26,488 bases of DNA from Candidatus Levyibacteriota bacterium (GTDB lineage: Bacteria; Patescibacteria; Microgenomatia; Levybacterales; UBA12049), in NCBI GenBank assembly GCA_003173915.1, contig PPGL01000026.1, positions 1 to 26,488 on the forward strand, given 5' to 3'. The translations under genes and the position numbers were made by a program. Shown here piece by piece: positions 7,325-14,785 of this stretch. Every line of letters begins with the position of its first letter. The first letter of the stretch is position 1. The notes below the pieces were generated by a model. That model was not told the origin of the DNA. It worked only from the letters and a program-made list of their open reading frames with translations, and did not search any database.

Positions 7325-8308
7325 ATGCAACTTGACCTGCCAATTATTGTAGTTATTCTTCTTGGATTTGTTGGATTATTTTATTTTCTGAGTAAAAAAA
7401 TTTCTTCTATTCAAAAACAGCAACTTGACCCAACACTTCTTGAATGGATTAAAAGCATGAATCAAACACTTTCAACTAGTTCGGTAAACATGACAAAAGT
7501 TTTACAGGAAAATTCTAGACAATTGTACGAGCGACTGGAAAAAACTGCTGCAGCACTACAAGAAGTAAATAAAGAGGTTGGCAAAATGAGTGAAATAGGG
7601 CGATCTATGCAAGAATTGCAAGAATTTTTAAAAAGCCCTAAGCTTCGCGGCAACATTGGAGAACAGGTCTTGAAAGATCTTATTTCTCAAATTTTTCCAA
7701 AAAATAGTTTTCATTTACAATACTCATTTAAATCGGGAGAAAAAGTCGATGCGGCAATAAAAACGGATGCAGGTATTTTGTGTATTGATTCAAAATTTCC
7801 TATGGAAAATTTTCAACGTTTGATGAAATCCAATGAGGAAGAAAGAGAAGAAATTCGAAAAGATTTTGCTCGAGATGTAAAAAAGCATATTGAGACAATT
7901 GCAAAAAAATATATTTTACCTGATGAAGGAACAATGGATTTTTCACTCATGTATGTTCCGAGTGAATCGGTCTTTTATGAAATAGTTAACATGGATGACC
8001 TGGTAGAATTTGCGAGAAGACAGAGAGTATATATTGTTTCTCCAAGTACACTGTATGCTCACTTACAAACAATTCTTTTATCATTTGAAGGTAAAAAAAT
8101 TGAAACAAGATCGAGGGAAGTATTTCAACTGCTTCGAGCGTTACAAATTGATTATGCAAAAACAAGCGAATCTCTCGATACACTTGGTAAACATTTAACA
8201 AATGCTTCCAATCAATATACGAATGTTTCAAAGAGTTTTTCTCTTTTGGGGAAAAAACTTTCGACGACCAAACAACTTGAATCAGAAGAACACAACGAAC
8301 TTGAATAA
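7325..8308 (+). CDS. rmuC: DNA recombination protein RmuC
   Basis: A 327-residue RmuC-family protein. Residues about 6-22 form one N-terminal membrane helix (IIVVILLGFVGLFYFL). A coiled-coil region follows (about 25-105), then the RmuC nuclease-like domain with LRGNIGEQVLKDL, the VDAAIKTDAGILCIDSKFPMENF strand pair holding the Asp/Lys residues of a restriction-endonuclease-like core, and MYVPSESVFYEI. In E. coli RmuC limits inversions at short inverted repeats and contributes to genome stability. The protein is somewhat shorter than E. coli RmuC, mainly in the coiled coil and C-terminus. It faces the minus-strand reductase gene convergently with 18 nt between stops; no clear terminator is visible there. 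Confidence 0.93.
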   Translation: MQLDLPIIVVILLGFVGLFYFLSKKISSIQKQQLDPTLLEWIKSMNQTLSTSSVNMTKVLQENSRQLYERLEKTAAALQEVNKEVGKMSEIGRSMQELQEFLKSPKLRGNIGEQVLKDLISQIFPKNSFHLQYSFKSGEKVDAAIKTDAGILCIDSKFPMENFQRLMKSNEEEREEIRKDFARDVKKHIETIAKKYILPDEGTMDFSLMYVPSESVFYEIVNMDDLVEFARRQRVYIVSPSTLYAHLQTILLSFEGKKIETRSREVFQLLRALQIDYAKTSESLDTLGKHLTNASNQYTNVSKSFSLLGKKLSTTKQLESEEHNELE

Positions 8309-8326
8309 AATTCTTTGTATGTTTGA

Positions 8327-9052
8327 CTAATATCCTGTAAATTCATCAACTTTTATATTATTTTCTGGAATTCCTGCATCTAAAACCATTTCTGATATAT
8401 TTTCTACAAAAAGCGGAGAACCAGAAATCATAACAATAGGATTTTTTATTTCTGCAATATGTTGCATAATAAGCTCTTTTGAAATTCTCCCATATGCTGC
8501 ATGGAGTATATTTGGAAAAGGAATTTGATCGGTAATGCAAAAATGAAGTTTGATGTTTGCATGCGCGTTAGCAAGTTTTAAGAGTTCGTTGTAATACAGT
8601 ATTTCTTTTGTTGTTGAAAAACTTGCAAGGAGTGTAAAAACTGTTGGCATATTGTAATATGAAGCGTATGTAAGCATACTTCGAAATGGAGTAATACCTA
8701 TTCCTCCAGAAATAAAAAGTCTTGATGAAAAGTCGTTTTCAGATAAAACAAATCCTCCAGATGGACCATAAAACTCAACATGAGTACCTGGAACAATTTT
8801 TGCAAGAGTTTTTTTAAAATTGCTGTTTCCTATTTTTGTTGTTATCATAATATTTTCTTCCGTAGGAGAAGATGCAATTGTAAACATTCGGGAATTTCCT
8901 TGTTTGTCTCCTGTTACTTCCGGAAACACCATATGGATGTATTGTCCTGATAAAAACTCAGGAGTATTTCTTTTTTTAGAAAAGAGAAATGACCAAATAT
9001 CTTTTACACCTTCTTCTTTTCTTAAAAATTGTAGAGTAAACTTTTGCGCCAT
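8327..9052 (-). CDS. FAD/NAD(P)-binding oxidoreductase (ferredoxin reductase family)
   Basis: A 241-residue flavoprotein reductase of the FNR superfamily. The FAD domain (about 1-100) has SGQYIHMVFPE and the FAD-binding RMFTIASSP near residues 55-63. The NAD(P) domain (about 105-241) shows the GGIGITPFRSM loop, a GSPLFVENI segment near the end and the C-terminal VDEFTGY that closes over the flavin. It should pass electrons between NAD(P)H and a one-electron carrier. No ferredoxin or iron-sulfur domain is fused or adjacent. The divergently transcribed neighbour is a cupredoxin-fold protein, which makes an electron-transfer link tempting but unproven. It is preceded by TATACT 11 nt upstream, giving a predicted leader of only a few nt. 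Confidence 0.87.
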   Translation of the reverse strand: MAQKFTLQFLRKEEGVKDIWSFLFSKKRNTPEFLSGQYIHMVFPEVTGDKQGNSRMFTIASSPTEENIMITTKIGNSNFKKTLAKIVPGTHVEFYGPSGGFVLSENDFSSRLFISGGIGITPFRSMLTYASYYNMPTVFTLLASFSTTKEILYYNELLKLANAHANIKLHFCITDQIPFPNILHAAYGRISKELIMQHIAEIKNPIVMISGSPLFVENISEMVLDAGIPENNIKVDEFTGY

Positions 9053-9063
9053 AAACAGTTGTT

Positions 9064-9069
9064 AGTATA
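9064..9069 (-). promoter_or_regulatory. -10 box of the reductase gene
   Basis: TATACT on the minus strand, 11 nt before the ATG at 9052. It lies in the 111-bp divergent region shared with the cupredoxin promoter. Confidence 0.55.
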
Positions 9070-9134
9070 AATGAATTTTTATCTAATGAACATACACAAC
9101 TGTGTAATTCTTTTTTGTGAAATACTACCCAGGC

Positions 9135-9163
9135 TTGCATTCTGAGCCAAAACGGCTTATGAT
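9135..9163 (+). promoter_or_regulatory. Promoter of the cupredoxin gene
   Basis: TTGCAT (9135-9140), 17-bp spacer, TATGAT (9158-9163), then 6 nt to ATG 9170. The in-frame ATG at 9164 directly abuts the -10 and would be upstream of the transcript start, so 9170 is preferred. Confidence 0.65.
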
Positions 9164-9169
9164 ATGGAC

Positions 9170-9589
9170 ATGGAAAATCTAAAAGGTATTATTGTGGCAG
9201 TCTTTCTTATTATTGTTATCATTGCAGGAGGCATTTTTTTATACAACAAATCCATAAATAATAACACGTCAAATAATCAACCCACTCCAACTCAACAAAC
9301 ACAACCGACCACTCAAACAGGAACACAAGTTATTACACTCACTGCAGGCGGATTTTCACCCTCAACCCTTACAGTAAAAGCAGGAACAACTGTTCGTTGG
9401 GTCAATAAAAGTGGGCAATTAGGTCAGGTTGATTCAGATCCACATCCAACGCATACATCCTATCCACCAATGAATTTTGAAGCATTTAGTGACGGATCGT
9501 CTGTCGAGCTTGTTTTTAATAAACCAGGGACATATCATTATCACAACCATCTAAATCCTTCTCAAACAGGCACAGTTGTTGTAGAGTAG
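9170..9589 (+). CDS. Membrane-anchored cupredoxin-fold protein
   Basis: A 139-residue protein. Residues about 5-25 form an N-terminal membrane anchor, followed by a Thr/Gln/Pro/Asn-rich linker (about 28-50), so the rest should be extracytoplasmic. The C-terminal domain is a plastocyanin-like beta sandwich: GGFSPSTLTVKAGTTVRWVN, then DPHPTH, and a closing GTYHYHNHLNPSQTGTVVV. In classical type 1 copper proteins the closing loop supplies Cys, His and Met; here those positions read Asn, Asn and Gln, while several His residues cluster in HYHNH and HPTH. This variant form may bind copper differently or not at all. Start 9170 is set by promoter spacing; 9164 would add two residues. Confidence 0.85.
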   Translation: MENLKGIIVAVFLIIVIIAGGIFLYNKSINNNTSNNQPTPTQQTQPTTQTGTQVITLTAGGFSPSTLTVKAGTTVRWVNKSGQLGQVDSDPHPTHTSYPPMNFEAFSDGSSVELVFNKPGTYHYHNHLNPSQTGTVVVE

Positions 9590-9612
9590 AGTGTTTTTTC
9601 TTTTCCTGACTG

Positions 9613-9621
9613 TGCTACAAT
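9613..9621 (+). promoter_or_regulatory. Extended -10 promoter of the helicase gene
   Basis: TGC plus TACAAT (9616-9621), 9 nt before ATG 9631. Predicted leader is 0-3 nt. Confidence 0.55.
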
Positions 9622-9630
9622 AGATCTTCC

Positions 9631-12624
9631 ATGGAGTCCAAATCTCTTAACACACAGCAACAACAGGCGGTAATGCATGGAACAGGTCCACTTCTTATTA
9701 TTGCAGGAGCAGGAACAGGCAAAACAACAGTTATTACAGAGCGAATTAAACATCTTATTTTGGAAAACCATATTCCTCCTTCTAAAATTTTAGCACTTAC
9801 TTTTACTGAAAAGGCTGCAGAAGAAATGCAAGAAAGAGTTGATATTGCACTTCCTTACGGGTATGCCGATGTTTGGATTGATACGTTTCATGCATTTTGT
9901 GATAGAGTACTCAAACAAGAAGCAATACATATTGGTCTCAGTCCTGATTATAAATTGACAACTGAAGCAGAAAGTGTATTGTTTTTAAGAAAAAATTTAT
10001 TCAAACTCGACCTTGAATATTTTCGTCCTCTTGGTAATCCAAATAAATTTTTGCAAGGACTTATTCAACATTTTGGACGACTTAAAGATGAAGATATAAC
10101 ACCTGAAAACTACATAAACTACGCTCAGAACTTGCCAATAGAAGAAGGGGTGGCGCGACTGGGGGACCCCCAAAAACTGTCAGCAGAGAACAACGTGAAC
10201 GATGCCATTTTTGGGGGTGAGGAGCGACAGGACCCCTATATCCTTCAAGAAGAACATAAAAAAACCCTCGAACTCGCAAATGCCTACAAGGTATACGAAA
10301 CATTAAAAATCCAAGAAGGTATTATGGATTTTTCTGATTTAATATATTTTACTCTAAAACTTTTTCGCGAAAGAAAAAGCATTCTAAAACGCTATGTTAA
10401 TAAATTTGAATATATATTAATTGACGAATTCCAAGATACAAATTTTGCTCAAAATCAATTGACCCTCCTTCTTGCAGGAGAAAAACAAAACATTACTGTT
10501 GTAGGAGATGATGATCAGGCAATATATAGATGGAGAGGTGCTGCTCTTTCAAACATGATTCAGTTTCGCACAAGTTTTCCAACAGCAAAAATTATCACAC
10601 TAACGCAAAATTACAGATCAAAGCAAACTATTCTAGACACCGCCTATGAACTAATTCAACATAATAACCCTGATCGACTAGAAATTAAGGAAAAAATAGA
10701 TAAAAAACTTATTGCGTCAACAAAAAAAATGGGAGAAGAAGTAGAGCTCATCTTATCTGATACAGGTGATAATGAAGCCGAACAAGTAGTTAAAAAAATT
10801 GAGGAACTTGTTGAAAAGAGAAAATACTCTTATGGAGATTTTGCAATTCTTGTAAGGGCAAATGATCACGCTCAACCATTTATTCAAGCTTTTCAAAGTT
10901 CTCGAATCCCACATCAGTTTTTAGGACCAACACATTTATTTCATCAAGAAGAAATAAAAGATTTAATTGCATACCTTAAAATTTTATGCAATCAAGATGA
11001 CTCCACATCGTTATATCGTATACTTACTATGCCTATTTTTCAAGTTCATCCACTTACTGTTTCAACACTTCTTAACACCGGCAAAAGAAGAAACCTAACA
11101 CTTTTTGAAACTCTTTCAACTCTTGACTCGATGGCAATTACTGATGAAGAAAAACAAAAAATTCAAAATATTGTACTCATGATACAAAGGCATCTTGGAC
11201 TTATTTCAAAAGAAACGGCAGCGCAGATTATTTTTGCATTTTTACAAGATACAGGACAATTTAAAAAACTCCTCGAACCTGAAGATGCACTCTCGCAATT
11301 ACAAGCGCAAAATGTTACACGATTTTTTGAGAAGTTAAAAACTTACGAATCAGAGAGAAACACAACATCTGTTTTTGATGTAGTTGAATGGATTGATTTA
11401 TCAATGCAAATGGGAGAAAGTCCCCAAGCATCTACCGTTGATGTTGTAGATACGAATGCCGTAAGTATTCTTACTATTCATTCAAGTAAAGGACTTGAAT
11501 TCCCTGTTGTGTTTGTTGTAAATATGGTCAGAGATAGATTCCCTTCAAGACAGCGTCCCGAACAAATTCCAATTCCCGGAGATTTGGTTAAAGAAGTCGT
11601 GCCGGAAGGAGATTATCACCTTGCAGAAGAAAGAAGACTTTTTTATGTTGCTATTACAAGGGCAAAAGAAAAAGTCTTCTTCACTGCTTCAAAATTTTAT
11701 GGAGAAGCAAAACGAGAAAAAAAATTGTCACCATTTATCGCAGAAAGTGTTGGTGAAAAATTGATTAAAACAGTAAAGAAAAATCAAAATCTTGCAACTG
11801 GACAATTATCACTCCTTGAGTTATTTTCTGCAAAGTCCACAAGTGCTAAAATTGTACCATTACCCATAGACCATAAAGCAGTAACTAAAGTTACCTACCT
11901 TTCATATTCTCAAATACAAACATTTGAAACATGTCCTCTTCATTACAAATTACGTTACATCATGAAGATTCCAACGCCTCAAACATCTGCACAGGCATTT
12001 GGAACAAGTGTCCATGCATGTCTGCGAGATTTCTATCAACGGAAAACTGCAGGAGAGAAGGTTGCCATAAGTGATATCCAAACAATACTAGAAAGGGTGT
12101 GGACTCCTGAAGGATATCAAAGCAGAGAGCATGAAAAACGCGCATTTGCAAAGGCCGTAACGATTATTGAAGAACACGTAACAGGAGAATTCTCTACAAA
12201 TCCAAAACCAATTGCACTTGAATTACCATTTGAATTTTTTATTAACAAACTTCGCATAGGAGGAAGAATTGATAGAATTGATGAGTTACCTAATGGAGCA
12301 ATAGAAATAATCGATTATAAAACAGGAACAAATATTCCAACAGAAAAAGAGCTTGCAAAAAACTTACAACTTACTACCTATGCATTAGCAGCAGTAACTA
12401 TGAAAGACAATAATTTTCAACGCAACTCAGATGAAATTTTGTTATCTTTATACTATCTCGAAAAAGGAAAAAAACTTACCACAACACGAACTCCAGAGCA
12501 ACTTGAAGAAGCAAAACAAGAACTCCTGTTAGCAGCTGAAACAATTGAACAAAGTGATTTTAGTTGTAGTGGATCAATTTTCTGTCAGAATTGTGAATAT
12601 AAAATGTTGTGTAAGAAAAATTAA
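9631..12624 (+). CDS. UvrD/Rep-type helicase fused to a RecB/AddB-like nuclease
   Basis: A 997-residue fusion. The superfamily 1A helicase part has Walker A GAGTGKTT (26-33), TFTEKAAEEM, the DTFHAFC motif, Walker B LIDEFQDTN, VVGDDDQAIYRWRGA, LTQNYRS, SILTIHSSKGLEFPVVF and VAITRAKEK. From about residue 755 comes a PD-(D/E)XK nuclease: YLSYSQIQTFETCP, AFGTSVHACLRDFY, GGRIDRIDEL and IEIIDYKTG with its catalytic Asp and Lys. Four cysteines (one in FETCP, three in FCQNCEYKMLC) match the AddB-type iron-sulfur nuclease signature. The role is DNA end resection or repair. A 30-codon GC-rich insertion occupies residues 173-202 (see repeat). The stop overlaps the stop of the opposing HAD gene in a shared TTAA. 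Confidence 0.93.
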   Translation: MESKSLNTQQQQAVMHGTGPLLIIAGAGTGKTTVITERIKHLILENHIPPSKILALTFTEKAAEEMQERVDIALPYGYADVWIDTFHAFCDRVLKQEAIHIGLSPDYKLTTEAESVLFLRKNLFKLDLEYFRPLGNPNKFLQGLIQHFGRLKDEDITPENYINYAQNLPIEEGVARLGDPQKLSAENNVNDAIFGGEERQDPYILQEEHKKTLELANAYKVYETLKIQEGIMDFSDLIYFTLKLFRERKSILKRYVNKFEYILIDEFQDTNFAQNQLTLLLAGEKQNITVVGDDDQAIYRWRGAALSNMIQFRTSFPTAKIITLTQNYRSKQTILDTAYELIQHNNPDRLEIKEKIDKKLIASTKKMGEEVELILSDTGDNEAEQVVKKIEELVEKRKYSYGDFAILVRANDHAQPFIQAFQSSRIPHQFLGPTHLFHQEEIKDLIAYLKILCNQDDSTSLYRILTMPIFQVHPLTVSTLLNTGKRRNLTLFETLSTLDSMAITDEEKQKIQNIVLMIQRHLGLISKETAAQIIFAFLQDTGQFKKLLEPEDALSQLQAQNVTRFFEKLKTYESERNTTSVFDVVEWIDLSMQMGESPQASTVDVVDTNAVSILTIHSSKGLEFPVVFVVNMVRDRFPSRQRPEQIPIPGDLVKEVVPEGDYHLAEERRLFYVAITRAKEKVFFTASKFYGEAKREKKLSPFIAESVGEKLIKTVKKNQNLATGQLSLLELFSAKSTSAKIVPLPIDHKAVTKVTYLSYSQIQTFETCPLHYKLRYIMKIPTPQTSAQAFGTSVHACLRDFYQRKTAGEKVAISDIQTILERVWTPEGYQSREHEKRAFAKAVTIIEEHVTGEFSTNPKPIALELPFEFFINKLRIGGRIDRIDELPNGAIEIIDYKTGTNIPTEKELAKNLQLTTYALAAVTMKDNNFQRNSDEILLSLYYLEKGKKLTTTRTPEQLEEAKQELLLAAETIEQSDFSCSGSIFCQNCEYKMLCKKN
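10147..10236 (+). repeat. GC-rich palindromic repeat element inserted in frame in the helicase gene
   Basis: Exactly 90 bp, covering codons 173-202. It is bounded by two 24-nt, same-direction, similar units (10147-10170 and 10213-10236), each starting GGGG, containing GCGAC or GCGACAGG, and ending GACCCC; each unit can itself fold through GGGGT/ACCCC. Between them lies a perfect 11-bp inverted repeat, ACCCCCAAAAA (10166-10176) with TTTTTGGGGGT (10208-10218). Base composition is far more GC-rich at the ends than the surrounding gene. It adds 30 residues without a stop or frameshift, in a variable linker just before the EEHKKTLELANAY helix. No second copy was seen in this window. Confidence 0.72.
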
Positions 12625-13478
12625 GTTAGCGAAAATTGTTTCAACACATGTAGTATTCCATTTTCTTCAACAGATGGAGCAACAATATACTTTCCCTCAC
12701 CCTTTGTTTCTGCTTGTGCGATAAACTCCAAGAATTTATCTCCTATCACAGCTACATATCCACAGCGTTCCATAAATTTCCAATCTCCGGGAGTGTCCCC
12801 AATACCTAGTGTTTCTTCAAAGGAAATTCTCAAACTTTTTAAAACCTCTTCTGCTGCATGTCCTTTTGATACACCTGGAGCCGTTACAATGGCAAATTCA
12901 GATGGAAGCATCGTAGGATGATGTGTCCATACCACTGTTATTTCTTTTCCTACTGTTTCAAAAAAACGTTTTGCTATTTGTACTTTTTCAGGAGTTTCGC
13001 ATACAATAACAAGCTTCATAATATCTGATATATCTACACTCATAGATATATTTTCTACCACTTCAGGATCCTCAAGCATGATTTCACTGTGACCCGCAGA
13101 GAGTACTCCAGCATTTCGTTTTTCAATGATATATTTTTCTTTTGTATGTATTTCTATATAGATATTGTGAGAAAAAGTGAATTCAATAATTTTTTTGATA
13201 ATAGGTTTTTCTAAGAGATGACTTGCAACAGTCACATTGTCTACAGGATCATAAATCAATGCTCCACCATCAGAAATATGAGGATTATTTAAATACGATT
13301 TTTCTATAATTGGTTTTATTGCATTCATTGACTTTGCAGTACATAAAATAATAGGAATACCCTTTTGCCTAATGTTATGTAACGCTGCCAAAACATCTGT
13401 ATGTGGCAAAGGAAAATTAACATTTTTTGTATGTCCTACAATAACACCATCAACGTCAGTAATAATTGCTCTAATCAT
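12621..13478 (-). CDS. HAD-superfamily (Cof/HAD-IIB-like) phosphatase, second gene of pair
   Basis: A 285-residue haloacid dehalogenase-fold hydrolase with the nucleophile motif ITDVDGVIVG (Asp8, Asp10), motif II Thr in LCTAKS, motif III Lys in GVSKGHAAEE and motif IV GIGDTPGDW. The large cap between motifs II and III places it with the Cof-type/HAD-IIB group, which includes phosphosugar phosphatases. The substrate is unknown. Its ATG overlaps the TGA of the upstream paralogue (ATGA, 13475-13478), indicating translational coupling. The two proteins share the same motif order and many identical stretches (for example NFPLPHTDV, NNPHI.DGGAL, SVEENG), so they are tandem duplicates. Its TAA stop overlaps the stop of the helicase gene. 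Confidence 0.88.
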   Translation of the reverse strand: MIRAIITDVDGVIVGHTKNVNFPLPHTDVLAALHNIRQKGIPIILCTAKSMNAIKPIIEKSYLNNPHISDGGALIYDPVDNVTVASHLLEKPIIKKIIEFTFSHNIYIEIHTKEKYIIEKRNAGVLSAGHSEIMLEDPEVVENISMSVDISDIMKLVIVCETPEKVQIAKRFFETVGKEITVVWTHHPTMLPSEFAIVTAPGVSKGHAAEEVLKSLRISFEETLGIGDTPGDWKFMERCGYVAVIGDKFLEFIAQAETKGEGKYIVAPSVEENGILHVLKQFSLT

Positions 13479-14320
13479 AAATTAAAATATTTAATAATCT
13501 CTAAAAATCCATTTTCTTCAACAGATGAAGCAAAAAAGTAGTTATTCTTTCCTTTAGATTTTGCCAAATCTTTTAATTCTGGACTATTATCCCCAGTCAC
13601 GCCAACATATTTACACAAACTCATAAAATTCCAATCCCCTTTTGTATCTCCTACACCAAGCACCTCGTCAAAAGAGATTCCAAGACTTCTCGCAACTTCC
13701 TCAGATGCACTTCTTTTTGAAACTCCCTTCTTTGTTAGCACCCCAATTTTGTATGGCATAGACGGATGTTCTGTCCAAATATAATCTGTTTGGTCTGCGT
13801 ACTGATCAAAAATTTTTGTTGTTTTTTCTATGTCATTTGTGATTACTTGAATTTTTGTTGTGACTCCTTTTATAAGCTCTCCATTATATGGCAAGTCGGC
13901 AATTCTTGGAGCTTCTTGCAAGATAGCTTCTCGACCCTTTGTAATACTTGTATCCAAGCCTTGCTGAATAGCATAAAAATCTGGTGTATACACCTCAAAA
14001 TACATTTTTTCCAGCACTAATTCTTTAATAAGACTACTAATTATAGTATCCGAAACCGTATGCTGAGTAATAAGCTTCTTATCTAAGGGGTCAATAACAA
14101 GTGCCCCCCCATCGGTTATGTGTGGATTATTAAGATTCGTACTCTCAATAATCCCTAAAATTGCATGATTAAATTTTGCGGTACAGAGCACTACTGGTAT
14201 TCCTTTTTTATAAAGTTCTTGGAGTTTTTTAATAACATCTGTATGAGGAAGTGGGAAATTAACTCCTTTTTGTTTGCCAACAATAACACCGTCAACGTCT
14301 GTAATGATTGCTTTGATCAC
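13475..14320 (-). CDS. HAD-superfamily (Cof/HAD-IIB-like) phosphatase, first gene of pair
   Basis: A 281-residue HAD hydrolase with all four motifs: ITDVDGVIVG, LCTAKF, GVSKRSASEE and GVGDTKGDW. It is a paralogue of the gene immediately downstream. The open frame extends 47 codons further upstream, but that part crosses the rnpB promoter and has no homology-like character. The GTG at 14320 is preferred because the product then begins exactly like its paralogue (VIKAIITDVDG against MIRAIITDVDG). A -10 box also lies exactly 6 nt upstream, predicting a leaderless GTG start. The substrate is likely a phosphorylated sugar or small metabolite by family, but this cannot be specified. Confidence 0.87.
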   Translation of the reverse strand: MIKAIITDVDGVIVGKQKGVNFPLPHTDVIKKLQELYKKGIPVVLCTAKFNHAILGIIESTNLNNPHITDGGALVIDPLDKKLITQHTVSDTIISSLIKELVLEKMYFEVYTPDFYAIQQGLDTSITKGREAILQEAPRIADLPYNGELIKGVTTKIQVITNDIEKTTKIFDQYADQTDYIWTEHPSMPYKIGVLTKKGVSKRSASEEVARSLGISFDEVLGVGDTKGDWNFMSLCKYVGVTGDNSPELKDLAKSKGKNNYFFASSVEENGFLEIIKYFNL

Positions 14321-14326
14321 AGAGTA

Positions 14327-14335
14327 AGTATACCA
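14327..14335 (-). promoter_or_regulatory. Extended -10 promoter of the HAD operon
   Basis: On the minus strand, TGG followed by TATACT (14332-14327), then exactly 6 nt to the GTG at 14320. It is part of the left copy of a 12-bp inverted repeat whose right copy is the rnpB -10 region. Confidence 0.6.
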
Positions 14336-14346
14336 CAACAGACAGT

Positions 14347-14375
14347 TTGTCCTATAGCAATTATTGTGGTATACT
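14347..14375 (+). promoter_or_regulatory. Promoter of rnpB
   Basis: TTGTCC (14347-14352), 17-bp spacer, TATACT (14370-14375) with TGG before it. Predicted start near 14382, at the base of the RNase P P1 helix. Confidence 0.75.
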
Positions 14376-14381
14376 ATATTT

Positions 14382-14731
14382 GTCCTAGGAAGATGATTCA
14401 CTACTCCGATAAACTCGGAGAGGAAAGTCCAGACAGGCGTAAAATCAGGATCGGGGGGCAATCTCCGACTAGAGATAGCTGGTGTTCAAGTTCTTTACTC
14501 ACATGTGGAACTTGAAACAGGTTTTGAAGTAACAAAACTTGAGAGCAACAGAAACGAGTGAGTCTGAAACGGGCAATCCCGCCTGCTGCAACTTCCGAAA
14601 GGTGCGTTTACGTATTTTACCCAGCACCAAAGTTAGAAGGCACCACTGCAAACGTGGCAATTGTGTGAATATCACAATTGAGAGAGATTGTGAATAAAAA
14701 CAGAATCTGGCTTATTCTCTTCCTAGGACAA
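14382..14731 (+). ncRNA. rnpB: RNase P RNA
   Basis: The catalytic RNA of RNase P, which removes 5' leaders from pre-tRNAs. The conserved 5' core GAGGAAAGTCCAGAC lies near 14419-14433. GAGAGCAACAGAAAC (about 14541-14555), GAAAGGTGCG (about 14597-14606) and the 3' core ACAGAATCTGGCTTATT (about 14700-14716) are all in the right order. The two ends pair perfectly to make P1: 14383-14393 with 14718-14728, and the complementarity continues outward to 14378/14733. About 350 nt is a normal length for a bacterial RNA of this type. Exact ends are inferred from the promoter and P1. The protein subunit gene is not in the window. Confidence 0.95.
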
Positions 14732-14734
14732 ATT

Positions 14735-14770
14735 AGTAGTATGTATTTTGTGTACATAATACATACTACT
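14735..14770. terminator. AT-rich 13-bp hairpin between rnpB and the AI-2E gene
   Basis: Perfect arms 14735-14747 and 14758-14770 with a 10-nt loop, lying between the 3' end of rnpB and the convergent minus-strand gene ending at 14786. It lacks a following T run on either strand, so it is an atypical terminator or a 3'-end stabilising structure. Confidence 0.4.
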
Positions 14771-14785
14771 GAATACGTAATAATA

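Larger units (their letters stand above)
14327..14375. repeat. 12-bp inverted repeat forming mirror-image promoters
   Basis: AGTATACCACAA (14327-14338) and TTGTGGTATACT (14364-14375) are perfect inverted copies separated by 25 bp. Each carries a TGG-TATACT extended -10 firing outward, one toward rnpB and one toward the HAD pair. Confidence 0.85.

Noticed and set aside
10082..10303. A 73-codon minus-strand frame over the GC-rich element
   Set aside because: It exists because the GC-rich insert lacks stops on that strand; there is no start signal or family resemblance.
14321..14461. N-terminal extension of the first HAD protein by 47 codons
   Set aside because: The extension crosses the rnpB promoter and the RNA's 5' end. 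The GTG at 14320 matches the paralogue's start and has a -10 box at 6 nt.
14165..14515. A 116-codon plus-strand frame crossing the HAD start and rnpB
   Set aside because: It covers the antisense of the HAD gene and the conserved 5' core of RNase P RNA; it has no coding character.
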